From Pyrenula massariospora (taxonomy: Eukaryota; Ascomycota; Eurotiomycetes; Pyrenulales; Pyrenulaceae): 64,000 nt of DNA. How positions within the stretch are numbered: the stretch's first letter is position 1; the number at the start of each line of letters is the position of its first letter. Position numbers and translations under genes: made by a program. The stretch covers positions 434,001-498,000 of the forward strand of contig JAGFMI010000004.1 of NCBI GenBank assembly GCA_021030905.1, given 5' to 3'. The notes under the pieces were generated by a model, which saw only the letters and a list, made by a program, of their open reading frames with translations, ran no database searches and was not told the DNA's origin. This document shows, one piece after another, positions 47,435-58,978 of the stretch.

Positions 47435-49286
47435 ATGGCACAGGGATCTAGTCTCGCACGGTCGGCCCATGACAGGGCCACCCTTCTACCATCCGAGAGC
47501 AAGCCAGTGAGATGCACACTACGCTCCGATGACATTGGTTTCTGGAACGTGGTCAACAGCTGGTGGCTTTTCCCTCTTCACTTGACGCTATGTGGGCTCT
47601 TGGTCGTCATTATTCTACTGTGGCTTGATGAGCATGACTTCCATACCGGTGCTCCAACAGCGTTCTTGAAGATTGATTCTGGACTCTATCAGACCCAAGT
47701 CAATGCTCTGCTATCTCAAGCCCTAGTTTTAATTCGCTTACTGGGCGGAAGTTGCACAGCTTTATTAATCTGGCGAATCATCTTCATCATGCTTGAGAAG
47801 CGCGGCATCTCGCTGCTGGAGATTACACGACTCAGCAGCTGGCGCGTACCTGTCGCTCCGATTGGAATGTCAATGCCACAATTGCTGTGGTCAACCTGGG
47901 CAATGTTAGCAATTACATTGCTCTGGCCTCCTAGCTTTTCGTCACCATTGGCTTCGTCGGCAGTGGCGTGGGTGCCTTTTACGAGGTTGAGTAAAAATGT
48001 TTCCTATATTAACGTGACAGGCATCGATCAGTCTGCAAACTACGCTCATCTTGGTCGCGTTGATTTCCGCTATGTCATCATTGTTAATGCTGCCGGAAAG
48101 GCAGCTGCTAACAGTATATGTCACTGAGGCATCAAAAGGCGCGCGTACACGAAGATTTTTCGGAGACAATTTGCCAACCGACAGCATCATGAACATTACA
48201 GCCCCATATTTTGACGTCGAACTCAACTGGATCGATGCCAGTAGCGTCAATCATCCTGACCGCATAGGCAATTCTAGTTATAGCGACGTGAACCTGAATA
48301 GCTTCTCGAGCGATCATTATGGCACGGTAGCCATTCTTCATGATACAGAAGCAGACCGCTCCGTTGAGCAGCCCAAAACCGCGAGCACGTTTATGGGCAA
48401 GAAATATGTCTGGGTTTCCCTTGGTATCATGAACAATGAAACTCGCATGGAAGATGGCTCCCTGGCAAACGAAGACACGCCATGTCCAACCAAATCGCCG
48501 TACTTTGGCGTTCTTCCAGATGTCGAGCAATATAGATCCTTGTGGAGATGGACAGACGCAAATAGGACATGGGTCTCTACTGATTGCTTCATTGCGGCCG
48601 AAGCCTCCATTTCTGCCGGAAAAGAGAGGGCTACAGACTGTAAAGTTTCAGGCTATGACGGAAGCGAGCAGTACGCGACGTGCACGTCGACAACGGATAC
48701 AGCTTCCGTTGAAGAAGACTGGTTGACAGACATTGCGTTGGCCTTTACGTCGGAAGTGCTGAAGTTCACAGTCATGCAGAACCTGACCATGCCATTCATG
48801 AGTGATATCAGCATCGACAAATACACTGCCAGCACTCTCGCACTGGGGTACCACGCCTCGTGGAACGCGTTGATGAAGCTTCTGGGCAACACGATCGAGC
48901 CGGCGACGTTTCGCCCTGCGGAATCTGTGGTTCAGGCTCAGATTTTCCGATCCAAATTATTCGGATGGCTGGCCATGAACGCAACACTCGCCGTGTCTGC
49001 TTTGCTGGTCTATGTTGCGCAGACCATGAGCGCAACGAAACCAGTCTGTGACACTGCATTGGCGGCGATGACAATGGACCTCTCGGAGATAATGCACTTA
49101 GATGGCCGGGCAGATGGACTATGCAATGCCGTGACGCTGAGTAAGACGGACAAAAAGCTCCCGAGAATGATGTGGGAGCACAGTAGCAATGGTGAATTCA
49201 GGGCTGCTAAGGCTCAAGGGACTAAGATTTCCGACACAGAAAGAGATTCTTGTTGTCGAAGACTCGTCTTCTACCATGAAAATTGA
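47435..49286 (+). CDS. Large uncharacterised membrane protein, frame break or short intron
   Basis: The N-terminal part (47435 to about 48053) has three clear membrane segments (WWLFPLHLTLCGLLVVIILL, ALVLIRLLGGSCTALLIW, LLWSTWAMLAITLL). It then leads into a long extracellular region with N-glycosylation sites and cysteines, and a final membrane segment near 48960-49020 (LFGWLAMNATLAVSALLVYV). The two halves are in different frames. Either a 61-nt intron at 48054-48114 (GTCGCG..AACAG) joins them (YAHL-V-YVTEASKG, 596 residues), or a one-base shift near 48115 breaks the gene and VNAAGKAAANSI belongs to the protein. The donor is weak and the only CTAAC lies right at the acceptor, so I cannot decide. 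The architecture resembles the interrupted gene at 3535-5337, with no close sequence match. Function unknown. Confidence 0.6.
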
Positions 49287-49797
49287 TGCTCCGCCTCGTG
49301 GTTAGGTCGAGCTCCTCCAACTACCAAATGACCGCCTAGTAATGTGCACTTTCACCGGCTGCAGATGGTCTGAACGATACCATTCGAACCGGCAATATTC
49401 TTCGGATACCGTGGAAGCATATTCGTAAGCAACCCAGGCGCTGCATATTCATTTCGGGCATTGGAAAGCGATGAGCGACTTCCTTTGAAGTCGTGTCCCA
49501 GGACATCGGCAGGAGCAAAGGAATTTGGTTGCATGCACAACAAGTATTCTCGCGATCCTGGCACTGCGGGGCTGGTTCATTGAGAAAATTAAGAGTTATT
49601 TGGTTGAATAAAGCCACTGAATAGGTCTTCCAAGACGCGTTTTTGGATATTGAGCGCATTCGTAATTTGACAGCCGGGATCTTTTGAAGCTAAAGTTGAG
49701 CCATGGTTGTATTTTTATTAGGGATTTAGCATTTCTATCTAGTACTCTTCTCGCCACTTCTTAACTCCTCCTGTCTAAATGTCTCATGATACCGACG
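49287..49797. other. Convergent 3' spacer
   Basis: 511 bp between the membrane-protein and HET gene ends; nothing seen. Confidence 0.5.
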
Positions 49798-51726
49798 TTA
49801 GAAAATGGTGATCCGCCTCAATTTTGAGGTCGCAAGCCATGAACCGACATCCGGAGTTGAGAAGAAGCCGACTCTCTCAAAGTGATTCTCTCGTTCGTTA
49901 ATGCAACGCAACGTAAGGAAGGCATATCCGCCATAACTTAGCTCCCTCACTGTGCTCGCGATATGAAGCAGATGAAACTCTGATTTCACTTCGCTTTCTT
50001 CGCTTTCTGTGTAGTTATGGTCCAAGAAGTTCTTCTTAGAATTGATGTCGCTGATGTCACGGGGAATTAGGTTCCCTTCCACCATCAAGAATCCTGACTT
50101 CACGCTCCCGGTATAATCCGATCCAGCCAGCTGCGTCTCGACAGCGAGAACGTTGAGATGGAAATCCACTTGCCTGTTACCGTAAAGTTGAGTCCAAAAT
50201 GAGACCTGGCTTCCTTCCGTAGATGCCCAGCTCCATGAAGGAGCACGATACATCTCCAGCATAGGGGTAGGACATCGAACATACCATGTTAAGTCATTCC
50301 TCAGGCTGCTTTCCCATAGGCCTGCAAGGTATCTGCCTTGTTTGTATGGCTCAACCATCTTTGCTAGGCCAGATAAAGCTGCAAGACGGTCTGAGGCAAA
50401 TGTAAGCTCGAGGCACGAATATATCTGAATCAACGTCTGCCAGGTTTCGAGGTCGCGACCTTTCTTCAGATCGGAATGGAAAGTCTGTTTGTTGCCGGGC
50501 AAGGTACCCGAACATTCGCAAGTAGAGGTCTCTCGGCACTCCCATACTAGTTCTTGGTTTGTGAAATGAAGGACGCGAGGCGAGAGGGTCTATTCCTGGA
50601 AAACCCAGCCCCGACGGAGTAGTGGGAAAGTATCTGACTTTTGTGGGTTCATCGATTCAGAGCTGAAATGATTGATCAATGGCCGAGCGTAAATCATAGC
50701 AGTCGACTCGTAGTCTTTCACGTGGAGCCGGTGATGGAAGTCTGTCATGCTAAACCTCTTTTGTGGGGAACGGAGAGCGACTTGACGAAGCGTTGAGTAT
50801 AGTCCCTCATTTCCATTCCAACATCTTGTAGCCGCAATAGTCAGATACGCCCGCTGGAAGATAGTGTCCATCAAAGAAATCTGATTATCTTTGTCTGTGT
50901 TATCATCCTGGACGATACACAGGGAGTCAATCCAGATATAATTCAGACCGAGTCGACGAGTGAAATCTATGGCTTGCTGAAAAGTCCGGGGTAGTATGTC
51001 CCAGGCAATTTCGCGCATATAGTCACTCATTGTTGATTGGGTCAGAGTTGTTGTTGATGGGCTCCAGCGATGACTCAGGCATATGTATCGTCCTCCTATT
51101 CCCTTCGCAACGAGTAATTTGACAATTCCTCCACTTACATCGAGAACCCAAGGAGGTAGTTCTACTTGGCTCTGTTTCCCGCACGAGTAATGTCCCTTAA
51201 GACAGCTATCTAGCCAACCTTGGACTTGCAACAAGCTGGAACGAGATGCTGTATCTCCAGGAATTAAGTCTCCCCAGGCCGCCGGCGGAGGATGATGTCT
51301 ATCTAATGATCCTCAGCAAAGACTTATATTCGTATTTCATCCATAACGTGAACTCATACCTCCAGGAACGAATAGTTCTAATTTCACGGTGTCTTCATTT
51401 TGGAAATGAAGCTCGAGCGTCGTCTTATGAATTCGATACGGATTAAATTCCTTTCGAATATAAACGCCTTTGATGTTAATCGTTTCATCGCTGGCAATAA
51501 AAGCATTGATAGCATTGTGAACTATTTCGCAAGACGTACATCCAGCGTTTGCGGAGGTCTAGACTTTTTGATGCTCTATGCGACTTGCGGAGGAAGCACG
51601 GTCACGATGCATGCTGTGGTAGCCATCATCATTAGTTTTGACTGCGTTTCGACAAATATCGCAAGGGCGAGATGGTGCCAGGGTGCACCGATGCAGTCGA
51701 CTCTCAAAATTGGGTAAGTCATTCAT
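49798..51726 (-). pseudogene. HET-domain (heterokaryon incompatibility) gene, broken
   Basis: Two exons, 51726-51360 and 51302-49798 (57-nt intron), cover a full-length HET protein of roughly 620 codons. The N-terminus (MNDLPNFESRLH.., CDICRNAV, GCTSCEIVHNAI) is the cysteine-bearing leader common to these proteins. The join gives LFVPG-DRHHPPP and leads into GDTAS and QGWLDSCLKGH. The HET core (PF06985) is complete: YICLSHRWSPST, WDILPRTFQQAIDFTRRLG, YIWIDSLCIVQDD, YLTIAATRCWNGNEG and RGWVFQE, followed by SPRVLHF and RAPSWSWASTEG. Such proteins trigger cell death when incompatible strains fuse. The frame is interrupted by about two in-frame stops, so the gene is probably a recent relic. It is divergent from the ankyrin-CorA gene. 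Confidence 0.8.
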
Positions 51727-52807
51727 TGTTCATCATGATGGAGTGTTAACAAACGTGACTTAATTGGACGCTGGGTTCCCAGAAACAGGAGCCGGAGTTT
51801 CGCACTTTGTGACAAACGTGATCGCGGAACCGAAGCACACAGCAGAACAACTTCTTCTGACAAAAAATGGGACAAAGAGATCGCTGTGGAAGACCATCGC
51901 AGAAATCTGTGGATGCTTTAAGCCTTGCTAATTTGAGCAAATTTGGTAGTTCTCGAGACAGACTCCCACGGACCTGCAGGGCACTAAAATTTGTCCTTAC
52001 GCGTGCCTTAGATGTCAACGATTCAGGAGTAGTCAACACGTGTTCTGCTCTACAATTACTAAATTGTAGAAACCGCCAAACAACCCACGAGCACGCGCAA
52101 GGCTTGAGATAGTCGTGCAAATGGTGCGGCTGAGTGATATACCAGCATTGAGAGGAACGTTCTTCGAGCCTGGGGAGGCTAAATGGGCGGGAAGAGGCTC
52201 GTCAGAATTGAAGAACGAGCCAAGCCGAGCTGGACCTCAAAAAAGTGGAGAATCAGACTTGTTGGCCCCGATCACCTTCAAAGCTAACCTTGAGCGGAGC
52301 AGCCCCTTCTCCACCTTCGTGTTTACTTTAAGCAAGAGTCCTCCGTCCTTCATTATCTTCTTCGAGTACTTGTGTCCTTTGGCTTGCAGCATGCGAAGGT
52401 GGTTACTGCATCATTTGCCCAATGGATAAGCCAGCATTGACAGCGCTAGTTGCTCAGGTGTCACTTACAAATGTGGCTGCATTTGTGATCGTCGATGGGG
52501 GGGAGGTTTACGGGGGTATCGCCCCCAATCACGGACTCTTAGTGCTTGTGCAACCCCTTTCAAATGAATTTATTGGCCGATTGTTGCCCGGGACCCACGA
52601 CGGCGATAGTGGAATCCGCAATGATTCTCTCAGCCTCATTACGAACGAGGGTTTTCTAGATCTTATTAAGCGGACCTATCGCTACAGCGCAGGGTTACAT
52701 CCTAACTTCGCAGCATTTTACAAGTTCGAGAAAAAGATGAACTCTACTCTTCGAGCAGTTAAAGCTCACCTCTCCTTGAAATATTCCTGTGACTTAGCCG
52801 TGGAGAC
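51727..52807. promoter_or_regulatory. Shared divergent region, HET / ankyrin-CorA
   Basis: 1.08 kb between two outward-facing starts. A plus-strand open frame at 52422-52898 overlaps the next gene in another frame and has no recognisable domain, so I treat the region as noncoding. Confidence 0.45.
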
Positions 52808-55800
52808 ATGGCTGATGCAGTGCTCCAAGGTCCGGACCCTAGAGGCGAATCTAGACAGCATAAGGTCAAACTCTCTGAGCTCGACAAACAGCTATTAGAG
52901 GCTGCCGAGAAAGGAGCAGACAACTTCGGAATTTTGCTAGCTAAGAAAGGTGATGACATAAATATCAAGTCTGATGACTATGAGGAGACACCTCTTCACT
53001 TGGCCGCCCGTTATGGCCATGCGAAAATCGTCGAAACCCTCCTCAAAAGCAAAGCAGATATCAACGCTCAAGATAAAGATGGTTGGACTCCGCTCTTCGG
53101 AGCCGCCTACGAAGATCAATGTTCTATCGTGAACCTTCTGCTATCCTCACACACGCTGACTGATGCACGAGCCAAGGCTCCAGGTACCACAAAATCGCCA
53201 AGCAAAAAACCCGATGGAAGTGGAATCAAAGTCGATTTACCAGATCATAAGGGTAGAACACCGCTACACATAGCAAGCTACTGGGGATATAAAGACGTTG
53301 TTCAGGCAATCGTAAAGTTTAAATCCAGTTCTGACATTCAAGACCACGAAAAAAATCTCAACATAGAGGACAAATCTGGACGTACCGCGCTGTATACGGC
53401 TGCTGAAGAAAGTTACGCAGAAGTCGTAGAGGAGCTCGCGGATGCTAATATCTCATTAATCGTTCGAAATGAAACGCCGCTACATGTCGCCGCACAAAGG
53501 GGATATGTAGACGTTGTTCGGGTGCTTTTGAGGTTAGGTGCTGATGCCTTGGCTGAAAGAAGCACTGGAACGAAAGAGATCCCACTTCACCTCGCAGCCC
53601 GTAACGGCTTTGCGGACATTGTTGAAGTGCTTTTACAGGACGTCGACGGATTATGTCTTTTCCCTGATGTCAGTGAAGCACATGAAGCGAACGGGCCAAT
53701 TCCCATGAATCTTGAAAAGAATTTCGGCACAGAGGCAGTGCAAAAGCAGATCCGAGCAAAAACACGCGAGGGCGACACTGCGCTACATCTGGCCGCTGCG
53801 GCCGGCTCTTATGAAACTGTGATCAAACTTGTTAAGAGAGCCGACAAGGTAACGATAGAGGCAATAAACAACGTCAAAGAGACACCGTTACACGTCGCCG
53901 CAAGACTTGGATTTCACCGCGTTGCTTTAATTCTTGTGTGGAGGGAAAATGCCGATGTAAATGCCAGAACAAGAAACGGCGATACAGTGCTACATCTAGC
54001 TGTGGCTAAAGGACACGCTCGGGTAGTAGCGGAACTATTACGTACGAGAGACCGCTCCGAAGTAGTAACTACAAAAAACGAAGCGGGTCAGACTGCCCTT
54101 GGCAACGCAATCACAGCAAAACACTGGGAAATTTCTGAAAAGATTCTTAATGTGATGCTAGAAACGAAAAAGACGGTAGAGCTTGGAATTCTTGATTTTG
54201 ACGAAGCATTGATATTAGCTGCCCGTCAAAGTGAATCTCATGAAGTGGTACGACTGATGCTGATGATGAAGAAGTACGAAAGAAAGAAGAAGAGCGTGGA
54301 CGTACAAGAAGGCAGAATTAGTTCAACAAGAGAATGGAGATCATTGCATTGGGCAGCTTACTACGGACTTTGGAAGATCGTGTGGTGGCTGCTTGACACC
54401 AGTCCATGGACAACTCGCGAGATGAGCACTGCTCGTGATGCCGGTAAGACTGGGTTAGCTGAGCTGAAAGACTCTGACGAACTCCTATCCCACGACGACC
54501 ATGAAGAGGAACTAGGGTACACCTTCTCTCAAAACGAGCAACTTATGCGAAAATTAGGAGAGCCGACCAAGATTAGTAGCCAGGAAGCAGTAAAAGGTCA
54601 GCCAAAGCCGGATGATGGCGGAGATGCCCAAGAGCCTAATGACGAGGAACGATATGCTCGCGCTCTTGATATGCTAAACGACCCTCCTCTTTTCCAATCG
54701 TCCGATTTAGAGAAGCCATATGAGAAACCTGAACCAATCGACGACCCTAAAAGGATCCTCGACCTCTTTGATGCTACCATTGTAGATTTCTATCACGAGG
54801 ATGGTCGATCTGGCCTTCTTCGTCGATCCCGCAAGATTTCCAAAGTTATTTACGACGACGGACCTGATAAAATCATGGAAGAAGCTAGGAATACTCTGGG
54901 ACAGATTGACGAAGATGCAGCGAAGAAGAAGCGTTTTTCCGCAGAAGACCTCTCATTCAGATGGATTCATTTACCTGCTAACAATTTAGAGTGGATGAAG
55001 GACCTAATGCAGAGAATATACAAAGATAGAGGCAGGTCAAGTGAGAGCTTTCAGGAGGTGGATGACTTTGTCTGGCAGAGTTGGTATGAACTTCCTGAGG
55101 GACCTTCTGCCGCACGCTACATGAAAGCAGGTTGTAAGAAGGAACCGCTCAATGCCCGAAACGATAGAGAGAGCTCGACAACTTCAAGAACAGATCCCAA
55201 TGACGGGAGCAAAGATGATACTTCCTCCCCGACTCAGAACAAGTTCAACAAAGTTGCCCTGTATATGCCCTACGTTACGTTCGCAGTCCATACGTCTGAG
55301 CAGCGTCGAAGATCGCAACGCTTTGACCTAAGTAAGCTTTTGCGTGAAGCGTATAACACACCCCAGGACAGTACTTATGTACGATACAAACGGCTGCTTG
55401 AGCTCTATAGTGGAAAGATCATTCACGGTTCTCGGACTCTTGATGAATCATACTATGAATCTTTGTCGAACATGAAAAAGCGGAATGAAGACCAAGTCGT
55501 GACAAAATATTTTGACGAGCATTTCCCGGGATCCAGAAGCTCGAGAGATGATATTGGCTCGGAAACTCTCGTAAAGATGTACGATTCAGCGCAGCTTAGG
55601 GAAAGAAATGACACAAATGCTATTAAAGGCCGAGGCGATACTATGATGATTCTTAGAATCGATCAATTATGGCTTTGGGTCATCGACGATAAGACCATTA
55701 CTACTAGCTCGACACATCGTCTAGACAATGCTGAGGACCCAGTCCTGGAGAAAATTTTCGGCTATCTAAGAGAGGAGAAGGGCAAAGGGGTTGGAAGAAA

Positions 55801-56968
55801 TGGAAAACCTTTACCACCAAATCTGGACGAGATGAGTAGATTTATCCCGAAATTTTGCATCGGCTTCTTCAATTACAGCAACTGGAAAGGCGAATTTGGT
55901 ATTGACAAGTCTATCCATCAAATTTTCGCAAGTTCCATCAACGAGCAGGCGAACCTGGAAGCCGAACTATTCGACACTTTCACCAAAAAGATGGCTGCCA
56001 TTGTCAAGGAGATCAGGGTTCAAGAGGGCTCAGAGAAGGACAAGACGGATCAGAAGAAGCAGGCAAAAAACGAGAGATCACAGGACAGAACTGCCGATGA
56101 AGAGCAGACCTTCGCTTCAATTGAAAAAGCGGCCAATCAGCTCGTTCGGACCAAAGATATCCGAGACGAGCTCAACATGCTGAAATCTGTCGTAAGTCAG
56201 CAAAAGAAGGCATGGGATGAACTACTATTAGGTGCTTCCGAGAACACAAACACTCGCAGTCCAGCGGACTATACAATCGCGAACATTGAAGAAATGGATC
56301 GTTCAGCGACTCGCATTCAAGAATCCATACTCGCGGTCATGGGACTCGAGCAGAACGAAGCCAGTATAAATGAAGCCGTATCTTCTCGGAAACAGGCACA
56401 AGAGACAGTGGAGCAGGGAAGGACGCTTATGGTGTTCACGATCATTACCATCATCTTTCTTCCTCTCTCCTTCCTCGCATCGTTGTTTGCCTTAAACATC
56501 ACAGACTTCCCGCATACGGGCGGGGCCCCCCAGGATGGCAGCTTACAATACAAATCGGGTTGGATCTTCCCCATATTATTCGGAGTTACTGCAGTAATCT
56601 TTGTTTTTGCTATCGCGGTCGGCTTTTCCCAGCCAATCCTGCGATTTTTGCATTCAATTTGCAAGAGAGATCCTAAATCGAGGGGCAGCGGCTCTGGCGG
56701 CGTCGCAGGGCCTCCTGCCATATTCCTAGACAAGCCGAAGCTTGGCACTGGTTGGATGAGCAGACAAGCAACTATGACTACCCGGCACGGCTACGACTCC
56801 GACTCCAGGGCCTATCCTGTAAAGCACTACCTGAGATTTACGGACAACAAGGAAGCCCTTCACCAACATAGACCGGGAGAGGAGTATGACCAGCGCCTTT
56901 TGCACAGAGTATCCTCCTTGTTAAAGCTCGAGCCAGGCGGCGGCCATCATACCGATGGAAATGTGTGA
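52808..56968 (+). CDS. Ankyrin-repeat protein with C-terminal CorA-like membrane domain
   Basis: A single exon of 1386 residues. Ankyrin repeats fill about residues 55-560 (ETPLHLAARYGHAKIVETLL, GRTPLHIASYWGYKDVVQAI, GDTALHLAAAAGSYETVIKL and more). A linker of about 200 residues is followed by an alpha/beta and coiled region (760-1190) like the cytoplasmic funnel of CorA Mg2+ channels, with WLWVIDDKTI. Two membrane helices then close the protein: about 1206-1228 (LMVFTIITIIFLPLSFLASL) and 1250-1275 (WIFPILFGVTAVIFVFAIAV), with FALNITDF where CorA has its GMN loop. This ankyrin-CorA architecture occurs in fungi; the altered GMN argues against simple Mg2+ transport. It may be a ligand-gated membrane effector. 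Frame intact. Confidence 0.9.
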   Translation: MADAVLQGPDPRGESRQHKVKLSELDKQLLEAAEKGADNFGILLAKKGDDINIKSDDYEETPLHLAARYGHAKIVETLLKSKADINAQDKDGWTPLFGAAYEDQCSIVNLLLSSHTLTDARAKAPGTTKSPSKKPDGSGIKVDLPDHKGRTPLHIASYWGYKDVVQAIVKFKSSSDIQDHEKNLNIEDKSGRTALYTAAEESYAEVVEELADANISLIVRNETPLHVAAQRGYVDVVRVLLRLGADALAERSTGTKEIPLHLAARNGFADIVEVLLQDVDGLCLFPDVSEAHEANGPIPMNLEKNFGTEAVQKQIRAKTREGDTALHLAAAAGSYETVIKLVKRADKVTIEAINNVKETPLHVAARLGFHRVALILVWRENADVNARTRNGDTVLHLAVAKGHARVVAELLRTRDRSEVVTTKNEAGQTALGNAITAKHWEISEKILNVMLETKKTVELGILDFDEALILAARQSESHEVVRLMLMMKKYERKKKSVDVQEGRISSTREWRSLHWAAYYGLWKIVWWLLDTSPWTTREMSTARDAGKTGLAELKDSDELLSHDDHEEELGYTFSQNEQLMRKLGEPTKISSQEAVKGQPKPDDGGDAQEPNDEERYARALDMLNDPPLFQSSDLEKPYEKPEPIDDPKRILDLFDATIVDFYHEDGRSGLLRRSRKISKVIYDDGPDKIMEEARNTLGQIDEDAAKKKRFSAEDLSFRWIHLPANNLEWMKDLMQRIYKDRGRSSESFQEVDDFVWQSWYELPEGPSAARYMKAGCKKEPLNARNDRESSTTSRTDPNDGSKDDTSSPTQNKFNKVALYMPYVTFAVHTSEQRRRSQRFDLSKLLREAYNTPQDSTYVRYKRLLELYSGKIIHGSRTLDESYYESLSNMKKRNEDQVVTKYFDEHFPGSRSSRDDIGSETLVKMYDSAQLRERNDTNAIKGRGDTMMILRIDQLWLWVIDDKTITTSSTHRLDNAEDPVLEKIFGYLREEKGKGVGRNGKPLPPNLDEMSRFIPKFCIGFFNYSNWKGEFGIDKSIHQIFASSINEQANLEAELFDTFTKKMAAIVKEIRVQEGSEKDKTDQKKQAKNERSQDRTADEEQTFASIEKAANQLVRTKDIRDELNMLKSVVSQQKKAWDELLLGASENTNTRSPADYTIANIEEMDRSATRIQESILAVMGLEQNEASINEAVSSRKQAQETVEQGRTLMVFTIITIIFLPLSFLASLFALNITDFPHTGGAPQDGSLQYKSGWIFPILFGVTAVIFVFAIAVGFSQPILRFLHSICKRDPKSRGSGSGGVAGPPAIFLDKPKLGTGWMSRQATMTTRHGYDSDSRAYPVKHYLRFTDNKEALHQHRPGEEYDQRLLHRVSSLLKLEPGGGHHTDGNV

Positions 56969-57912
56969 GCTTGTACGCTACTCGTGTGTTGAGAAGAGCT
57001 AGTGGTTTGGATGGGCATAGCTCACAGGTCCCCAAAGGTAAGCTTGATCGACTCTAGCTTGTCTATGGAATCCGACTAAGCCTAGTTGACGTTATCATGT
57101 CTCGATTGTAATGATCGAGGAGTCGTATTGCTATCCATAGTCCTCTGATTAGATGAATTCGCCCCTGCTAATGAAGTTGTTCATCCGCTTCCTATATTCT
57201 CCTGCTAGAATTAATCCGCTACCTATTTCGCAATCTTGATAAAATATCCTTCTTACTTCTCTAGGAATAGATAGTCAGGTATGTAGACTGGTCAGTTATA
57301 TAGCTGGGAGGAGACCACTCAATACTAGACTTCATGTGGCCGGCTATTTAAGACTGCCTGCACATAAACGCCTAATCCTTCACCGGCCCTGCATTTGTAA
57401 CACTCTATCGCCAGCCCCTCCTCAAACCGGATGCCATCCATCCCTTTGCTCAGGAAAAACGGCCTCTACCACTGACTTCCTCTACTACCTCTCAGCTCAC
57501 AACATTGTCTGAAGGAGCCCCTGGCAGGCGGCATCATGGAAGACTATCTTTAATCCTCGACAGCATATGTCAGGAACATGATAGATAGTGCACGTATACC
57601 AACTAGGATTTCGTGGCGATAATTCTGAGAACACGCGTTCATACCTTAGATTTAGTTCAATTAAACAAAATATAAGCTTCCCACACAATGAGTGTTCTAC
57701 ACTATGGCTTCTCCTAAACCACTTGCGGGTAGAGAGGTACACGCGCAAGGAGTGAGATTAGGCGCTCAGGTGCTTTTTAAAAAAAGCTTGAGACCTTGAT
57801 AGCTTGGAGCTTGAAAGACGAAGAAAAGAGAGACGAGGATAAGAAGGAGGAGATGGGACTATCTTTTCTTTACCGCGGCGATATATGCGAAATGGAACAT
57901 TTTCGAGATAAA

Positions 57913-57988
57913 TCGGTGCTGTAAAGGGAAACCAGATTCGTAAAGGGAAATTAGTATCGTAAAGGAAAATCGGTGTCATAAAGGTACA
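57913..57988. repeat. 19-bp minisatellite, four units
   Basis: Units begin at 57913, 57932, 57951 and 57970, with the shared core cgtaaagggaaa and variable first seven bases. The first and last units share tcggtg. No gene around it. Confidence 0.8.
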
Positions 57989-58775
57989 CGTGAGCTTAGG
58001 CCGTTGATATCTTGCGACTGATGGCGTGGTCTTGCGGCGGGAGCCAACTTTCATCTCTCATCATTTCTGCTTCTCAAAACTGAAAGGCGATTATGCAGTT
58101 GCTTCAATTCCCTAGCCGGCTGAAACTTACATTTCTCCATGAATCTTTTCGTCGCCATATTACTCTCCCCCAAGGTGGCGGAAAGTCGCTCGATGACAAC
58201 ACTGTCGCTAGGCCCTCGTCCTACTAGTGCTGATACAGGCACGCGTCTCCTTGTTAAAGACTAAATTTGTATAGTACATTGAGCTATCATTAGAAGGCAG
58301 GAAGGTTTCTAGCCTGCAGCGCATCTCTTAGTGCTGGCGACCCTCCACCGAGAACTTCATAACTTCGGGCTGACTATGGAGCGTGCGCGAAGCAACCACC
58401 TTGGAGACGTGTAGCGCCCGCATCATGAGCCGGGAGGTCTGTGGGGCTTATCCCAACAAGTAATAGGCGGAGATGGGGACGGGAGTCCTGTGCAGACTTT
58501 GACTCGATTTATTGAGCCACATCTTCACGAAGGTCTAAGCTCGAACGCGTGCGTAGAGTATGCAAGGTAGCCTCGCCTCGTCAAGCAGCATCCTGGCGTT
58601 GAAAGTTAGTTCAAAAATGGAAGGCAATTTTACGCGAATTCGCAGTGGCTCGAAACTTAGAGTCCTACTGACTCTGGAGCGTCAAGATATCTCCTCAGGC
58701 TTGAAGCAGCGCCTCCTTAATCCGGGTATGAAAACTAGAAGGAAAAATTCAAATAGCATGTCCAAGTATATACCC

Positions 58776-58978
58776 CTTCGAAGTCGGTAAATGACCACTT
58801 ATCCGTAGAGGCGAAAATTTAAATATGTGCGGAATATCTCTTAGAGATTTTAAATCTTTACGGGCCCTCAATATCAGGGCTGAAAACTTATTATTTAAAG
58901 GCTGTTAATTTAAGAGATATCCTGCATACATCTAAACTTTCGTCCTTGCGGATAAGTGGCCATTTACCGACTTCGAAG
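58776..58978. mobile_element. Foldback / MITE-like palindromic element
   Basis: The left arm 58776-58843 and right arm 58911-58978 (68 bp each) are inverted copies starting cttcgaagtcggtaaatg, matching at about 57 of 68 positions. All eleven differences are transitions, as expected from C-to-T decay. The 67-bp spacer contains a smaller palindrome (gccctcaatatcagggc) at its centre, so the whole 203 bp can fold. Weaker inverted similarity (atagcatg blocks) continues outside both arms to about 58743 and 59010. No coding capacity; no clear target-site duplication was found. Confidence 0.75.

Noticed and set aside
52422-52898. Separate gene before the ankyrin-CorA protein
   Set aside because: It overlaps the start of the next gene in another frame and shows no recognisable domain or splice structure.
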